Shown here: positions 37,972-46,924 of the stretch, one piece after another
Layout of the letters: every line of letters starts with the position of its first letter
How positions within the stretch are numbered: position 1 is the stretch's first letter
Source: Actinoplanes solisilvae
Lineage (GTDB): Bacteria; Actinomycetota; Actinomycetes; Mycobacteriales; Micromonosporaceae
Assembly (NCBI RefSeq): GCF_003999975.1
Contig: NZ_RJAC01000001.1
Span: 992,001 to 1,056,000, forward strand
Length of the DNA stretch: 64,000 nt
Direction: 5' to 3'
The notes under the pieces: generated by a model
Databases searched by the model: none
What the model saw: only the letters and a program-made list of their open reading frames with translations
Told to the model about the DNA's origin: nothing
Made by a program: the position numbers and the translations under genes

Positions 37972-39279
37972 GTGAACAAACGGCTCGCGCCTGCCCTTTT
38001 TGCCCTGATTCTGTTGTCGGCCGGTTGCACGCCGGCCCCCAAGGAGAACAAGATCGCCGACCCCGGTACGGAGGTGTCCGGCACGGTCGAGCTGTGGCAC
38101 TTCTTCACCGAGCGCGAGGCCGACGCGATCGCCCAGGTGGTCAAGGACTTCGAGAACGACCACCCGAAGATCAAGGTCACGATCAAGGCCGGGCAGGACG
38201 ACTCCAAGGTCACCCAGGCCATCGGCGCCGGCAACGGGCCCGACGTAGGGCTCTCCTACTCGACCGACATCGTGGGCAAGTTCTGCGCGTCCGGTGCGTG
38301 GGTCGACCTCAAGCAGTACATCGACCGCGACCAGGTCGACCTGGCCAAGCTGAACGCGACGACGCGGTCCTACACCGAGTTCCAGGGCAAGCGCTGCGCC
38401 ATGCCGTTCCTCGCCGACGCGTACGGCATGTTCTACAACAAGGACCTGTTCGCCAAGGCCGGACTGAGCGCGCCGCCCAAGACGCTCGACGAGCTGACGG
38501 CGTACGCCAAGAAGTTGACCGTGAAGAACCCGGACGGCTCGCTCAAGACCGTCGGGTTCCTGCCGCTCTACGACTTCTACGAGAACTCGCCCTCGCACCT
38601 CGCCCCGGCCGTGGGCGCGAAGTGGCTCACCGACGACGGCAAGTCGGCGATCGGCAGCGACCCGGCCTGGAAGACGCTGCTGACCTGGCAGAAGAACCTC
38701 GTCGACTGGTACGGCTACGACAAGTTGACGAAGTTCCGCGCCGGCCTGGGCGACGAGTACAGCGCCGACAACGCCTTCCAGAAGGGCCAGGTCGCGATCA
38801 ACATCGACGCCGAATATCGCCTGGCCTTCGTCAAGGACCAGAGCCCCAACCTCAAGTACGGCGTGGCGCCCATCCCGACCAGCGACGCCGCCCACTACGG
38901 CGGCGGCTACGTCACCGGCAACATCGTCGGGATCAGCAAGAACGCGAAGAACCCCGAAGCCGCCTGGGAACTGATCAAGTATCTGACCACCAACGACCAG
39001 GCGATCGTGAAGCTGGCCGGGCTGCTCAAGAACATCCCGACCACGACCGCGGCGATCAACGACCCGGGTCTGCACGCGGACGCCGACTTCAAGACGTTCA
39101 TCGACATCTTCACCAACCCGAACTCGTCGACGACGCCGCCCTCGTCGTCGGGCCCGGCCTACCAGGAGACCTTCGGGCAGTTCCTGAACGGCTACCAGTC
39201 CGGCAAGGTCAAGGACCTCGACGCGGGCCTGGCCGAGGCGGACAAGCAGATCAACAGCGTCATGACCCTCGGCGGCTGA
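37972..39279 (+). CDS. csnE: Sugar ABC transporter solute-binding lipoprotein, CsnE-like
   Basis: Family 1 extracellular binding protein of 435 residues. A signal peptide ends in the lipobox LSAGC. Typical features: VELWHFFTEREADAIAQVVKDFENDHPKIKV, GPDVGLSYSTDIV, FLADAYGMFYNKDLFAKAGL, WELIKYLTTNDQAIVKLAGLLKNIPTT. Aromatic residues (Trp, Tyr) along the chain suit sugar stacking. The expected ligands are glucosamine/chitosan oligosaccharides, inferred from the operon. The start is GTG 37972, 21 bp after csnR; GAGAGG lies upstream. Confidence 0.9.
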   Translation: MNKRLAPALFALILLSAGCTPAPKENKIADPGTEVSGTVELWHFFTEREADAIAQVVKDFENDHPKIKVTIKAGQDDSKVTQAIGAGNGPDVGLSYSTDIVGKFCASGAWVDLKQYIDRDQVDLAKLNATTRSYTEFQGKRCAMPFLADAYGMFYNKDLFAKAGLSAPPKTLDELTAYAKKLTVKNPDGSLKTVGFLPLYDFYENSPSHLAPAVGAKWLTDDGKSAIGSDPAWKTLLTWQKNLVDWYGYDKLTKFRAGLGDEYSADNAFQKGQVAINIDAEYRLAFVKDQSPNLKYGVAPIPTSDAAHYGGGYVTGNIVGISKNAKNPEAAWELIKYLTTNDQAIVKLAGLLKNIPTTTAAINDPGLHADADFKTFIDIFTNPNSSTTPPSSSGPAYQETFGQFLNGYQSGKVKDLDAGLAEADKQINSVMTLGG

Positions 39280-39285
39280 TCACTC

Positions 39286-40224
39286 ATGACAGCCAAACCT
39301 TTGGGTGTACGGGTCCGCAAGGGCGCGACGACCCTGTCGTTCCTCGCGCCGGTGCTGATCGGCATCGCGGTGTTCTTCCTGTACCCCTTGGGTTCGGCGG
39401 TCTACTTCTCGTTCACGAAGTTCGACCTGCTCTCGGTGCCTGAGTGGGTCGGGCTCGACAACTACCGCAGGATGGCCGACGACCCGTTCCTGCTGCAGTC
39501 GATCCGCAACACGTTGTGGATGGTGGTCGTTCTCGTCCCGGTACGGATCCTCGGGGCGATCGGCCTGTCGATGCTGCTCACCCAGCTACGGCGCGGCGCG
39601 GGCTTCTTCCGCACGCTGTTCTACCTGCCCGCTCTGGTCCCGCCGGTGGCCGCCACGATCGCGTTCGTCTACCTGCTCAAACCGGGCACCGGCCCGGTCA
39701 ACCACTTCCTCGAAATGATCGGCATCGAGGGCCCGCTCTGGTTCAACTCTCCGGCCTGGGCCAAGCCGTCGCTCGTCCTGCTCGGCCTCTGGGCGATCGG
39801 CGACCTGATGGTGATCTTCCTGGCCGCCGTGCTCGGCGTGCCGTCCAGCCTCTACGAGGCCGCGTCGCTGGACGGCGCCAACGCCTGGCAGCGCTTCCGG
39901 TCGATCACGCTGCCGACGATCCGCCCGGTGATCCTGTTCGCCGCGGTCACCGGCGTGATCTACACGTTGCAGTACTTCGACCAGGCGGCGGTGGCCGGCT
40001 CGATCGCCAGCGGGCAGGCCACCGTCGGCGGCGGGATCTCGTCGAACTTCGGCTTCCCCGAGGGCTCGACGTTCACGTACCCGCTGTGGCTCTACACCGT
40101 CGGCTTCCGCTACAGCGCGCTCGGCTATGCCAACGCGCTGGCCATCGGGCTCTTCGTGGTCGCGCTCGCGGTCACGCTGTTCCTGCTGCGCCGGGCCAAG
40201 GCCTTCTCGGGGGAGGAATCGTGA
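39286..40224 (+). CDS. csnF: Sugar ABC transporter permease (MalF-type), CsnF-like
   Basis: Integral membrane permease of 312 residues with six predicted helices. The EAA loop reads EAASLDGANAWQRFRSITLPTIRPV and contacts the ATPase. The N-terminus (LSFLAPVLIGIAVFFLYPLGSAVYFSFTKFDLL) is standard for the MalF/UgpA type. It starts 6 bp after csnE and overlaps the next permease by 4 bp (GTGA). No ATPase gene belongs to this operon. Confidence 0.92.
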   Translation: MTAKPLGVRVRKGATTLSFLAPVLIGIAVFFLYPLGSAVYFSFTKFDLLSVPEWVGLDNYRRMADDPFLLQSIRNTLWMVVVLVPVRILGAIGLSMLLTQLRRGAGFFRTLFYLPALVPPVAATIAFVYLLKPGTGPVNHFLEMIGIEGPLWFNSPAWAKPSLVLLGLWAIGDLMVIFLAAVLGVPSSLYEAASLDGANAWQRFRSITLPTIRPVILFAAVTGVIYTLQYFDQAAVAGSIASGQATVGGGISSNFGFPEGSTFTYPLWLYTVGFRYSALGYANALAIGLFVVALAVTLFLLRRAKAFSGEES

Positions 40225-41105
40225 CCGCTGTTCTGGCTGCGCCGCCGGCCCTGGAGACCGCGCCTCCCGATCGGCGTTTCAAGCGGCAACGACGGCTGGC
40301 GTGGATCGCGCGGCACAGCATCGCGATCGCCATCGGGATCATGTTCGTGACGCCGGTCGTCTATCTCGTGCTGCTCTCGCTGATGACCAGTGATCAGGCG
40401 CTGACCAGCGACTACTGGCCGAACACGTGGCATCCCGAGAACTACGTGCGGGTCTTCGAGGTGACCCCGCTCCCGCACTATCTGCTCAACACGGTCATCT
40501 ACGCGGTGTCGTCGACGGTTCTGGTGCTGCTCTCCAGCGTCCCCGCGGCGTACGCCCTGGCGAAGTTGAAGTTCCGCGGCAGCAACGCGCTGTTCCTGGT
40601 CGTGATCTGCGTGATGATGCTCCCGCCGCAGGTCGTGACCGTGCCGCTCTACCTGATGTGGGCCAACGCCGGGCTGACCGGGTCGCTCTGGCCGCTGATC
40701 GTCCCCGCCCTGTTCGGCGACGCCTTCTGCGTCTTCCTGCTGCGCCAGTTCCTGCTCACGATCCCGAGCGAATATCTGGACGCGGCGCGGGTCGACGGCT
40801 GCGGCGAATGGCGCACGCTGCTGCGCGTCGTGCTGCCGATGGCCCGCCCGGGCATCGCGGCGGCCGGGCTGTTCCAGTTCTTCTACTGCTGGAACGACTA
40901 TTACGGCCCGCTGCTCTACACCAGCGAGAACGAGAACGCGTGGACGCTGTCGCTCGGCCTCGCGTCATTCCACAGTGTCCATCACGTCGACTGGAATCTC
41001 GTCACGGCAGCAACGGTGCTGGCGATGGCCCCGCTCATCGTCATCTTCTTCTTCGCCCAGCGTGCCTTCGTCCAAGGCATCACACTGACGGGATTCAAGG
41101 GTTGA
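40221..41105 (+). CDS. csnG: Sugar ABC transporter permease (MalG-type), CsnG-like
   Basis: Second permease of 294 residues with six helices. It has IAIGIMFVTPVVYLVLLSLM, NTVIYAVSSTVLVLLSSVPAAYALAKLKFRG, and the EAA-type loop EYLDAARVDGCGEWRTLLRVVLPMARPG. The GTG at 40221 (VTAVLAAPPALE) overlaps the previous stop. The open frame upstream is an out-of-phase shadow of csnF. Its stop overlaps the TTG start of the GH4 gene. Confidence 0.92.
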   Translation: MTAVLAAPPALETAPPDRRFKRQRRLAWIARHSIAIAIGIMFVTPVVYLVLLSLMTSDQALTSDYWPNTWHPENYVRVFEVTPLPHYLLNTVIYAVSSTVLVLLSSVPAAYALAKLKFRGSNALFLVVICVMMLPPQVVTVPLYLMWANAGLTGSLWPLIVPALFGDAFCVFLLRQFLLTIPSEYLDAARVDGCGEWRTLLRVVLPMARPGIAAAGLFQFFYCWNDYYGPLLYTSENENAWTLSLGLASFHSVHHVDWNLVTAATVLAMAPLIVIFFFAQRAFVQGITLTGFKG

Positions 41106-42358
41106 AAATCGCAGTCATCGGCGGCGGCTCCACCTACACCCCGGAGCTGGTCGACGGCTTCGCCCGGCTCGGCTCGATGGTCACCGAACTGGTGCTGATC
41201 GACCCGGCGGCTCCGCGGCTCGAGATCGTGGGCGCGTTCGCGGCCCGCATCCTGACCGAGTTCGGGCACCCGGCCAAGCTCTGGTGGACCACCGACCTGG
41301 ACGCGGGCGTGACCGACGCCGACGTGGTTCTCATCCAGCTTCGGGTCGGCGGCCAGCAGGCGCGCATCGCCGACGAGACGTTCCCCCTCGACTGCGGCTG
41401 CGTCGGCCAGGAGACCACGGGTGCCGGCGGCCTGGCCAAAGCCCTGCGTACGGTCCCGGTCGCCCTCGACGTGGCCGCGCGCGTCCGCCGTCGGGCCCGC
41501 CCCGGCGCGTGGATCATCGACTTCACCAACCCGGTCGGCATCGTGACCCGGGCGCTGCTCGACGCGGGACATCGCGCGGTCGGGCTGTGCAACGTGGCGA
41601 TCGGCTTCCAGCGGCGGTTCGCCGAGCACCTGAGGGTCACGCCGCCGGAGGTGACCCTCGAACACGTCGGCCTCAACCACCTGACCTGGGAACGCGCGGC
41701 CTACGTCGACGGCGTCGACCGGTTGCCCTCGCTGCTCTCCTCCCATCTCGACTCGCTGGCCGCCTCCGTCGATCTGCCTCCGCGAGTGCTGAGCCTGCTG
41801 GGCAACGTGCCCTCGTACTACCTGTCCTACTTCTACGACCACGACCGCCACGTACGGGAGTCGCAGGGCGCGCCGACGCGGGGGCAGCGGGTGGCCGAGC
41901 TCGAGGCGACGCTGCTCGAGATGTACCGCTCGCCTTCCCTGGTCGAGAAGCCGGCGCTGCTCGCGGAGCGCGGCGGGGCGTACTACTCCGAGGCGGCGGT
42001 AGGGCTGATCGCGTCGCTGCACGGGTACGACGACGCGGCGGTGCACTCGGTCAACGTCCGCAACGAGGGCACGCTGCCGTTCCTGCCCGACGAGTCGGTC
42101 ATCGAGGTCTCGGCCCGCGCCTCGGTTTCCGGGCCGGAGGTGCTGCCGTTGAACCCGCTGCCGCCCGACCTCTCGGGGCTGATCAGCCACGTCTCGGGGT
42201 ACGAGGAACTCGCCCTGGACGCGGCCCTTCGGGGCGGGCGCGACCGCGTCTACCACGCCCTGCTGGCGCACCCGCTGATCGGACAGCACGACCGGGCCGA
42301 CAGGCTGGCCGACAAGCTGATCGCCAGTGGGCGCGCGCACCTCGCGTGGGCGCGATGA
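41102..42358 (+). CDS. csnH: GH4 family glycosidase (6-phospho-beta-glucosidase type), CsnH-like
   Basis: NAD+- and Mn2+-dependent glycosidase of 418 residues that cleaves by an oxidation-elimination mechanism. It has the N-terminal Rossmann motif KIAVIGGGSTYTPELVDGF, metal ligands Cys in GLCNVAIGFQRRF and His in HVGLNHLTW, and ADVVLIQLRVGGQQARIADE plus GQETTGAGGLAKALR of the GH4 family. It is likely to split imported glucosamine oligomers or their phosphates. Translation appears to begin at TTG 41102 within a TTGA overlap with the permease stop; an in-frame start further upstream would lie inside csnG. It overlaps the kinase gene by 4 bp (ATGA). Confidence 0.88.
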   Translation: MKIAVIGGGSTYTPELVDGFARLGSMVTELVLIDPAAPRLEIVGAFAARILTEFGHPAKLWWTTDLDAGVTDADVVLIQLRVGGQQARIADETFPLDCGCVGQETTGAGGLAKALRTVPVALDVAARVRRRARPGAWIIDFTNPVGIVTRALLDAGHRAVGLCNVAIGFQRRFAEHLRVTPPEVTLEHVGLNHLTWERAAYVDGVDRLPSLLSSHLDSLAASVDLPPRVLSLLGNVPSYYLSYFYDHDRHVRESQGAPTRGQRVAELEATLLEMYRSPSLVEKPALLAERGGAYYSEAAVGLIASLHGYDDAAVHSVNVRNEGTLPFLPDESVIEVSARASVSGPEVLPLNPLPPDLSGLISHVSGYEELALDAALRGGRDRVYHALLAHPLIGQHDRADRLADKLIASGRAHLAWAR

Positions 42359-43338
42359 GGTCGCTCTACCTGGCGATCGACGGGGGCAACTCGAAGACGG
42401 ACGTGGTGCTGGGCGCTACCGACGGCTCGGTGCTCGCATACGCGCGGGGCGGCACGTCGTCGCCGCACAACATCGGGCTGGACGGGGCGGTCGCCGTGCT
42501 CGACTCCCTGGTGCGGGCCGCCTTCGAACAGGCGGGACTGCACTTCGGGACTCCGGTCGCGCTCACGGCCGCCTACCTGGCCGGGGCCGACCTGCCGCAC
42601 GAGGTCACCGAACTCCACGACGCCCTTTCGGCCGCGGGATGGGCCGGTCGGACCATCGTGGACAACGACTGCTTCGCGCTGCTGCGGTCGGGCACGTCGA
42701 TGCCGGACGCGGTCACGGTGGTCTGCGGGGCGGGCACCAACTGTGTCGGCCGCGCAGCTGACGGGCGTACGGCGCGCTTTGTGGCTCTGGGGCCCATCTC
42801 GGGCGACTGGGGTGGCGGGCACGACCTCGCGGACCAGGCGTTGCACCTGGCCGCGCGGGGTGAGGACGGGCGGGGCGAAGCGACGGCTCTCAGTGCCGCC
42901 GTGGCCGCCCATTTCGACCGGCCCACGGTCGAGGCGGTCTCGATCGCGATCCATCTGGGCGAGATCCCGCGCTCGCGTGTTCCGTCGTTGTCGCATGTTC
43001 TCTTCGGGGTGGCCTCGTCCGGTGATCGGGTGGCTTCGGCGTTGATCGCGCGGCAGGCCGGCGAGATCCTGGCCCAGCATCGGGTGGCCGCCTCTCGTCT
43101 GTCGCTGCTGGACCGGCCGCACGCCCTGGTGCTGGGCGGCAGCGTCCTGCAGGCCCAGCATCCCGTGCTGCATCGTCAGGTGGTGGCGGGCGCCCGCCGC
43201 CAGGCGCCGCTCGTGGAAGTCACCGTTCCTGATGTTCCGCCGGTGACGGGCGCGGCGCTGCTGGCGCTGGACGCGCTCGGCCACACCGACAGCGAGGCCA
43301 AGCTGCGCACGGCCCTGGCCGCGACGGCCGCGGCTTAG
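42355..43338 (+). CDS. csnK: N-acetylglucosamine/glucosamine kinase-like protein (BadF/BadG/BcrA/BcrD fold), CsnK-like
   Basis: ASKHA-fold kinase of 327 residues: LAIDGGNSKTDVVLGATDGSVL phosphate motif, GTSSPHNIG, VDNDCFALLRSG, VVCGAGTNCVGR phosphate-2 motif and GDWGGGHDLADQALH. Similar proteins phosphorylate GlcNAc or glucosamine. Last gene of the csn-type operon, started by an ATGA overlap with csnH. Immediately after its TAG begins a 20-bp minisatellite. Confidence 0.87.
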   Translation: MRSLYLAIDGGNSKTDVVLGATDGSVLAYARGGTSSPHNIGLDGAVAVLDSLVRAAFEQAGLHFGTPVALTAAYLAGADLPHEVTELHDALSAAGWAGRTIVDNDCFALLRSGTSMPDAVTVVCGAGTNCVGRAADGRTARFVALGPISGDWGGGHDLADQALHLAARGEDGRGEATALSAAVAAHFDRPTVEAVSIAIHLGEIPRSRVPSLSHVLFGVASSGDRVASALIARQAGEILAQHRVAASRLSLLDRPHALVLGGSVLQAQHPVLHRQVVAGARRQAPLVEVTVPDVPPVTGAALLALDALGHTDSEAKLRTALAATAAA

Positions 43339-43348
43339 CCGGGGCCTC

Positions 43349-43468
43349 GGATCGCTAGCGGCGGGCTCGGATCGCTAGCGGCGGGCTCGGATCGCTAGCG
43401 GCGGGCTCGGATCGCTAGCGGCGGGCTCGGATCGCTAGCGGCGGGCTCGGATCGCTGGCGGCGGATTT
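43349..43468. repeat. 20-bp tandem repeat, five perfect copies plus one variant
   Basis: Unit GGATCGCTAGCGGCGGGCTC repeated from 43349 to 43448, with a diverged sixth copy to 43468. Each unit contains the palindrome CGCTAGCG. It fills the gap between convergent genes (csnK and the TPR gene), starting 11 bp past the csnK stop; the sixth copy ends 6 bp before the TPR gene stop. No spacers, so it is not CRISPR. Confidence 0.95.
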
Positions 43469-43474
43469 GGGACT

Positions 43475-44638
43475 TCAACGGCGGGTTTGGATCAGCAGGG
43501 CGGCGAGGCCGGCGAGCACCACGCCGGTCGCCAGCGGAACAAGACCGCCGACGAGGGCATAGACGAACAGCAGCAGTGGCGCCACGAAACCGACATAAGC
43601 CGCAGCGGCCAGCTTGCGGTCGTGGGTGCGGAGTCGTCCTAGCGCTCGGGCCAGCGGTTCGGGCACGATCCGGTTCAGCGCGACGACCACACCCACGAAG
43701 ATCAGGAGCCCGATCACCCCGGCCCAGGCCCGAGAGATGCCCTCGCTGGCCAACGTCATCAGCCCGGCCATGACGCCCGCGATCACCGTCGCGATGACGC
43801 CGTAGAGCACTCCCCTGCGCACAGCGGCGGCGGACGGTTCCGACGGATCGAGCACGGGCTCGGCCGGGCGGCTGATCGCCGACTCGTCCACCCAGCTCCC
43901 CGACCCTCGCTCCTTGCCCTCGTCGGGATCGACCCGGTCGGGCGCCGGGTATTTCCGCGGGAACGGCGACGGATATTCGCCCTCCCGATCGGGTTCCGGC
44001 GCGGTCGGGAGCGTCGCGCCGTCGGCCAGCGCCTCGAGCGCCTGGGCCCACCGCCGCCGCTCGAACCGCACGATCCCCATGTCGCGCTGGGCATCCCCCA
44101 CCGCGGGATCAAGATCAAGGGCTTGCGCGTACGCCCGCTGGGCCAGATCGAACAGCCGCAGGCGGGCCGCCACCACGGCCAGCACGAGGTGGGCCTCGGC
44201 CTCGGACGGTGCGACGCGCACGGCGTTCCAGGCCGCGTTCAGCGCCTCCTGCCCGTTGCGCGACTCGCTGAGCAGCGCGGCCCCGGTGCGCTGGGCGTAG
44301 GCGTCGGCCGGCCACTGACGCAGGATCTCGGACGCCACCCGGGCTGCTTCCCCGAACTGCCGGCTGTCGGTGAGCGCCATGGCCCGCACCACCATGCCGG
44401 TGAGGGTGTCAGGGGCGGCGGCCGCGGCCTTGTCGGCGGCCCGCAGCGCCTCGCCCGGCTGCTCGGCGGCCAGGTGAATGCGAGCCAGGGTCGCCAGCAG
44501 GCTGGGTTCGTCGGGCGCCGCCGTCAGCCCGGACGCGATCTCTTGCGCGGCCTCGTCATAACGCCCGAGGTCGGCAAGCAGAAGCGCACGCTGCCGGTAC
44601 TCCTCCGGCGTGGTCTCTGGTTCCAGGGGCGCGGCCAC
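43475..44638 (-). CDS. TPR-repeat membrane protein of unknown function
   Basis: Protein of about 387 residues. TPR-like helical repeats fill the first 215 residues (YRQRALLLADLGRYDEAAQEIASGLTAAPDEPSLLATLARIHLAAEQPGEALRAADKA and so on, ending AYAQALDLDPAVGDAQRDMGIVRFERRRWAQALEAL). An acidic/Pro linker is followed by four hydrophobic segments (GVLYGVIATVIAGVMAGLMTLA, AWAGVIGLLIFVGVVVAL and two near the end). It probably presents a cytoplasmic TPR scaffold at the membrane. The GTG start near 44638 is uncertain by a few codons. It lies downstream of ispF on the same strand, 153 bp away. Confidence 0.78.
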   Translation of the reverse strand: MAAPLEPETTPEEYRQRALLLADLGRYDEAAQEIASGLTAAPDEPSLLATLARIHLAAEQPGEALRAADKAAAAAPDTLTGMVVRAMALTDSRQFGEAARVASEILRQWPADAYAQRTGAALLSESRNGQEALNAAWNAVRVAPSEAEAHLVLAVVAARLRLFDLAQRAYAQALDLDPAVGDAQRDMGIVRFERRRWAQALEALADGATLPTAPEPDREGEYPSPFPRKYPAPDRVDPDEGKERGSGSWVDESAISRPAEPVLDPSEPSAAAVRRGVLYGVIATVIAGVMAGLMTLASEGISRAWAGVIGLLIFVGVVVALNRIVPEPLARALGRLRTHDRKLAAAAYVGFVAPLLLFVYALVGGLVPLATGVVLAGLAALLIQTRR

Positions 44639-44791
44639 GCTCCGAGCGTAGGCGCTCCCGACCACCGACGCGTTCCCGGGTGAGGCGCCCGTCCCGCCCA
44701 CGCGACCTTCCCGCGCGACAAAACGGGCGACTGTCGTCCGGAGCCCCGGCGGGGGGCCGCTCCACGCGAACCTCGGAGTCGCGCTCCCGCC

Positions 44792-45265
44792 TCAAAGCTG
44801 GGAGATCAGCGCGATCGCCGTCGCGGCCAGTCCTTCGCCGCGGCCCGTCAGACCGAGCCCGTCGGTCGTGGTGCCCGAGACCGTGACCGGCGCCCCCACG
44901 GCGGCCGACAGCACCTCCTGGGCCTCGGCCCGGCGCTCGCCGATCTTGGGGTGGTTGCCGATCACCTGGATCGAGACGTTCACGATCTCGAAGGACGCCG
45001 CCCGTACGAGCCGCGCGCTCTCGGTCAGCAAGGCGACCCCGGAGGCTCCGGCCCACTCCGGCCGTGACGTGCCGAAGTTGCTGCCCAGATCGCCCAGCCC
45101 GGAGGCGCCGAACAGGGCATCGCAGGCGGCGTGCGCGGCCACGTCGGCGTCGGAATGCCCGGCCAGGCCCACATCGTCGGGCCACAGCAGCCCAGCCACC
45201 CAGCAGGGCCGCCCCGGTTCGAAGGCGTGCACGTCCGTCCCGATCCCGACCCGCTGGTTGATCAC
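44792..45265 (-). CDS. ispF: 2-C-methyl-D-erythritol 2,4-cyclodiphosphate synthase
   Basis: MEP-pathway enzyme (isoprenoid precursors), 157 residues, normally a homotrimer. It has the signature [14 protein letters not shown] with Zn ligands Asp and His, [28 protein letters not shown] with the third His, and the C-terminal [23 protein letters not shown]. It lies 94 bp downstream of ispD on the same strand. In mycobacteria cysS follows directly; here the TPR gene and 30 kb of other genes come first. Isoprenoid precursors are also needed by the prenyltransferase at 51825. Confidence 0.96.
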   Translation of the reverse strand: MINQRVGIGTDVHAFEPGRPCWVAGLLWPDDVGLAGHSDADVAAHAACDALFGASGLGDLGSNFGTSRPEWAGASGVALLTESARLVRAASFEIVNVSIQVIGNHPKIGERRAEAQEVLSAAVGAPVTVSGTTTDGLGLTGRGEGLAATAIALISQL

Positions 45266-45359
45266 CGAGCCAGATTACTGAACAGCCCTCCGCGGCCAGC
45301 TCCTCGGCCCGATCGAGCAGCCCTCGCTCAGGGCGGCCGTCGCTCAGAACAGGATTCGC

Positions 45360-46052
45360 CTAGGGCAACTGGAGCAGGGCCTCGGCCAGGACCAGGTCGA
45401 GGGGGCGGGTGATCTTCAGGGCCAGGTCGGAGCCCGGGATGCAGGTGACCGGAAGCCCGGCCTTCTCGACCAGGCCGGCGTCGTCGGTCAGCGGGTCGGC
45501 CGCGGACGCGTGGGCGGCCGCCAGCACACTGTGCCGGAAGCCCTGCGGCGTCTGCACGCTGCGCAGCACCGAACGGTCGACCGTGCCCAGCACCGTTTCG
45601 CCGGGGTCGACCTCTTTGATGGTGTCGACCACGGGCAGCACCGGGATCACGGCGGGATGGCCCGCGCGCACGGCTGCGGCCACCGACTCGACGATCTCGG
45701 GCGGGGTGAGGGCGCGGGCCGCGTCGTGCACGAGCACGATGTCGATCTCGGGCGGCACGACGGCCAAGGCCCGGCCGACGGACTCCTGACGCTCGGCCCC
45801 ACCGGCCACCACGGTGACCGGCGCGACCGGCGCCAGCAGAGCCTGAACCGCCTCGACCTCGGCCGCTGGAGCGGCGACCACGATGAGGCGGACGGACGGC
45901 GAGGCGGCCACGCGACGAATCGCGTGAACGAGCAGCGGCTCGCCCGCGAGCAGTCGCAGGGCCTTGGGGCCGCCGGGGCCGAGCCGAACGCCGGCGCCTG
46001 CCGCCGGAACCAGGACCGCGACGTCACCGCGGGCATTGAGCTTCGCGGTCAC
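45360..46052 (-). CDS. ispD: 2-C-methyl-D-erythritol 4-phosphate cytidylyltransferase
   Basis: MEP-pathway enzyme transferring CMP to methylerythritol phosphate; 230 residues. Nucleotide-binding VLVPAAGAGVRLGPGGPKALRLLAG, VVAGGAERQESVGRAL, VHDAARALTPPEIV, VVDTIKEVD and VQTPQGFRHSVL all match the family. It lies 50 bp downstream of carD and upstream of ispF, the conserved actinobacterial order. Confidence 0.96.
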   Translation of the reverse strand: MTAKLNARGDVAVLVPAAGAGVRLGPGGPKALRLLAGEPLLVHAIRRVAASPSVRLIVVAAPAAEVEAVQALLAPVAPVTVVAGGAERQESVGRALAVVPPEIDIVLVHDAARALTPPEIVESVAAAVRAGHPAVIPVLPVVDTIKEVDPGETVLGTVDRSVLRSVQTPQGFRHSVLAAAHASAADPLTDDAGLVEKAGLPVTCIPGSDLALKITRPLDLVLAEALLQLP

Positions 46053-46102
46053 GTCGCGGTCCTGTGCGGATGCACGTGTTTCAACTTGAGATGAGGGTTG
46101 GA

Positions 46103-46588
46103 TCAGGCCTCGGTAAGGACCTTGTCGAGGAGAACCTCAGCCTCGTCCTTGGTGCTCTTCTCTGCCAGAGCGACCTCACCGACGAGGATGTCGCGGGCCT
46201 TGGCCAGCATGCGCTTCTCTCCGGCGGAGAGGCCACGCTCGCGCTCGCGACGCCAGAGGTCGCGCACGACCTCGGCAACCTTGAGGGGGTTACCGGAAGC
46301 AAGCTTCTCGAGATTGGCCTTGTAACGCCGCGACCAGTTCGTCGGCTCCTCGGTGTGCGGAGCGCGGAGGACGTCGAAGACCTTCCCCAGGCCTTCCTCG
46401 CCAACCACTTCGCGCACGCCGACGATCTCGGCGTTCTCAGCGGGCACCCGCACAGTCAGGTCGCCCTGGGCGACGCGCAGAACGAGGTACTGCTTTTCCT
46501 CGCCCTTGATGACCCTAGTCTCGATCGCCTCGATGAGTGCGGCCCCGTGGTGGGGGTAAACAACGGTCTCGCCGACACTGAAAACCAT
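46103..46588 (-). CDS. carD: CarD family RNA polymerase-binding transcription factor
   Basis: Global regulator of 161 residues that binds the RNA polymerase beta subunit and stabilises open complexes, best known from rRNA promoters in mycobacteria. The N-terminal Tudor-like RNAP-interaction domain is [25 protein letters not shown], and the C-terminal helical DNA-binding domain includes [55 protein letters not shown]. The conserved Trp that wedges the promoter bubble is present. GAAAGGGG precedes the ATG. It leads the carD-ispD-ispF set and is divergent from a membrane protein gene. Confidence 0.97.
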   Translation of the reverse strand: MVFSVGETVVYPHHGAALIEAIETRVIKGEEKQYLVLRVAQGDLTVRVPAENAEIVGVREVVGEEGLGKVFDVLRAPHTEEPTNWSRRYKANLEKLASGNPLKVAEVVRDLWRRERERGLSAGEKRMLAKARDILVGEVALAEKSTKDEAEVLLDKVLTEA

Positions 46589-46924
46589 AGGTTCGAAGCC
46601 CCTTTCGCTGTGTCTAGGGTAACACGCTCAGGCAGCTATGTCCCGCCCAGCCGGTGACTGTTAGTGCAGCTCAGAGGCCCTGTGATGGGCGTTTCTGCGG
46701 CTTGACATAAGCGCTTGGAGCTGCCTCAGTAACTCTCAGTCACCGTTTGGTGACGGCTTTATCGTGCAAGTCGGATATTTCGCACCTACGGCGTTTGTGA
46801 GGTCAAGCTTATCGCTAAGGTCCGGAAGCGCGCACTACTGGCGGTCGGGCCGTGCGTAGGGAAGGCTGGGATACAAGGTCCCCGACCGAAGAACGACTGG
46901 GTCGGCTTGGGGGGAGGGTGAGTC
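46589..46924. promoter_or_regulatory. Divergent control region between carD and a membrane-protein gene
   Basis: A 336-bp gap less GC-rich than its flanks. It holds TTGACA (near 46702), and a short hairpin GTCACC-GTTT-GGTGAC (46739-46754) followed by CTTTAT. The carD leader (46589-46670) has no recognised riboswitch. No small gene is convincing. Confidence 0.45.

Noticed and set aside
37063..39075. 670-residue open frame on minus
   Set aside because: Crosses two well-supported plus-strand genes (csnR, csnE) antisense.
43349..43468. Possible CRISPR or coding repeat
   Set aside because: Pure tandem units of 20 bp without spacers; period not a multiple of three.
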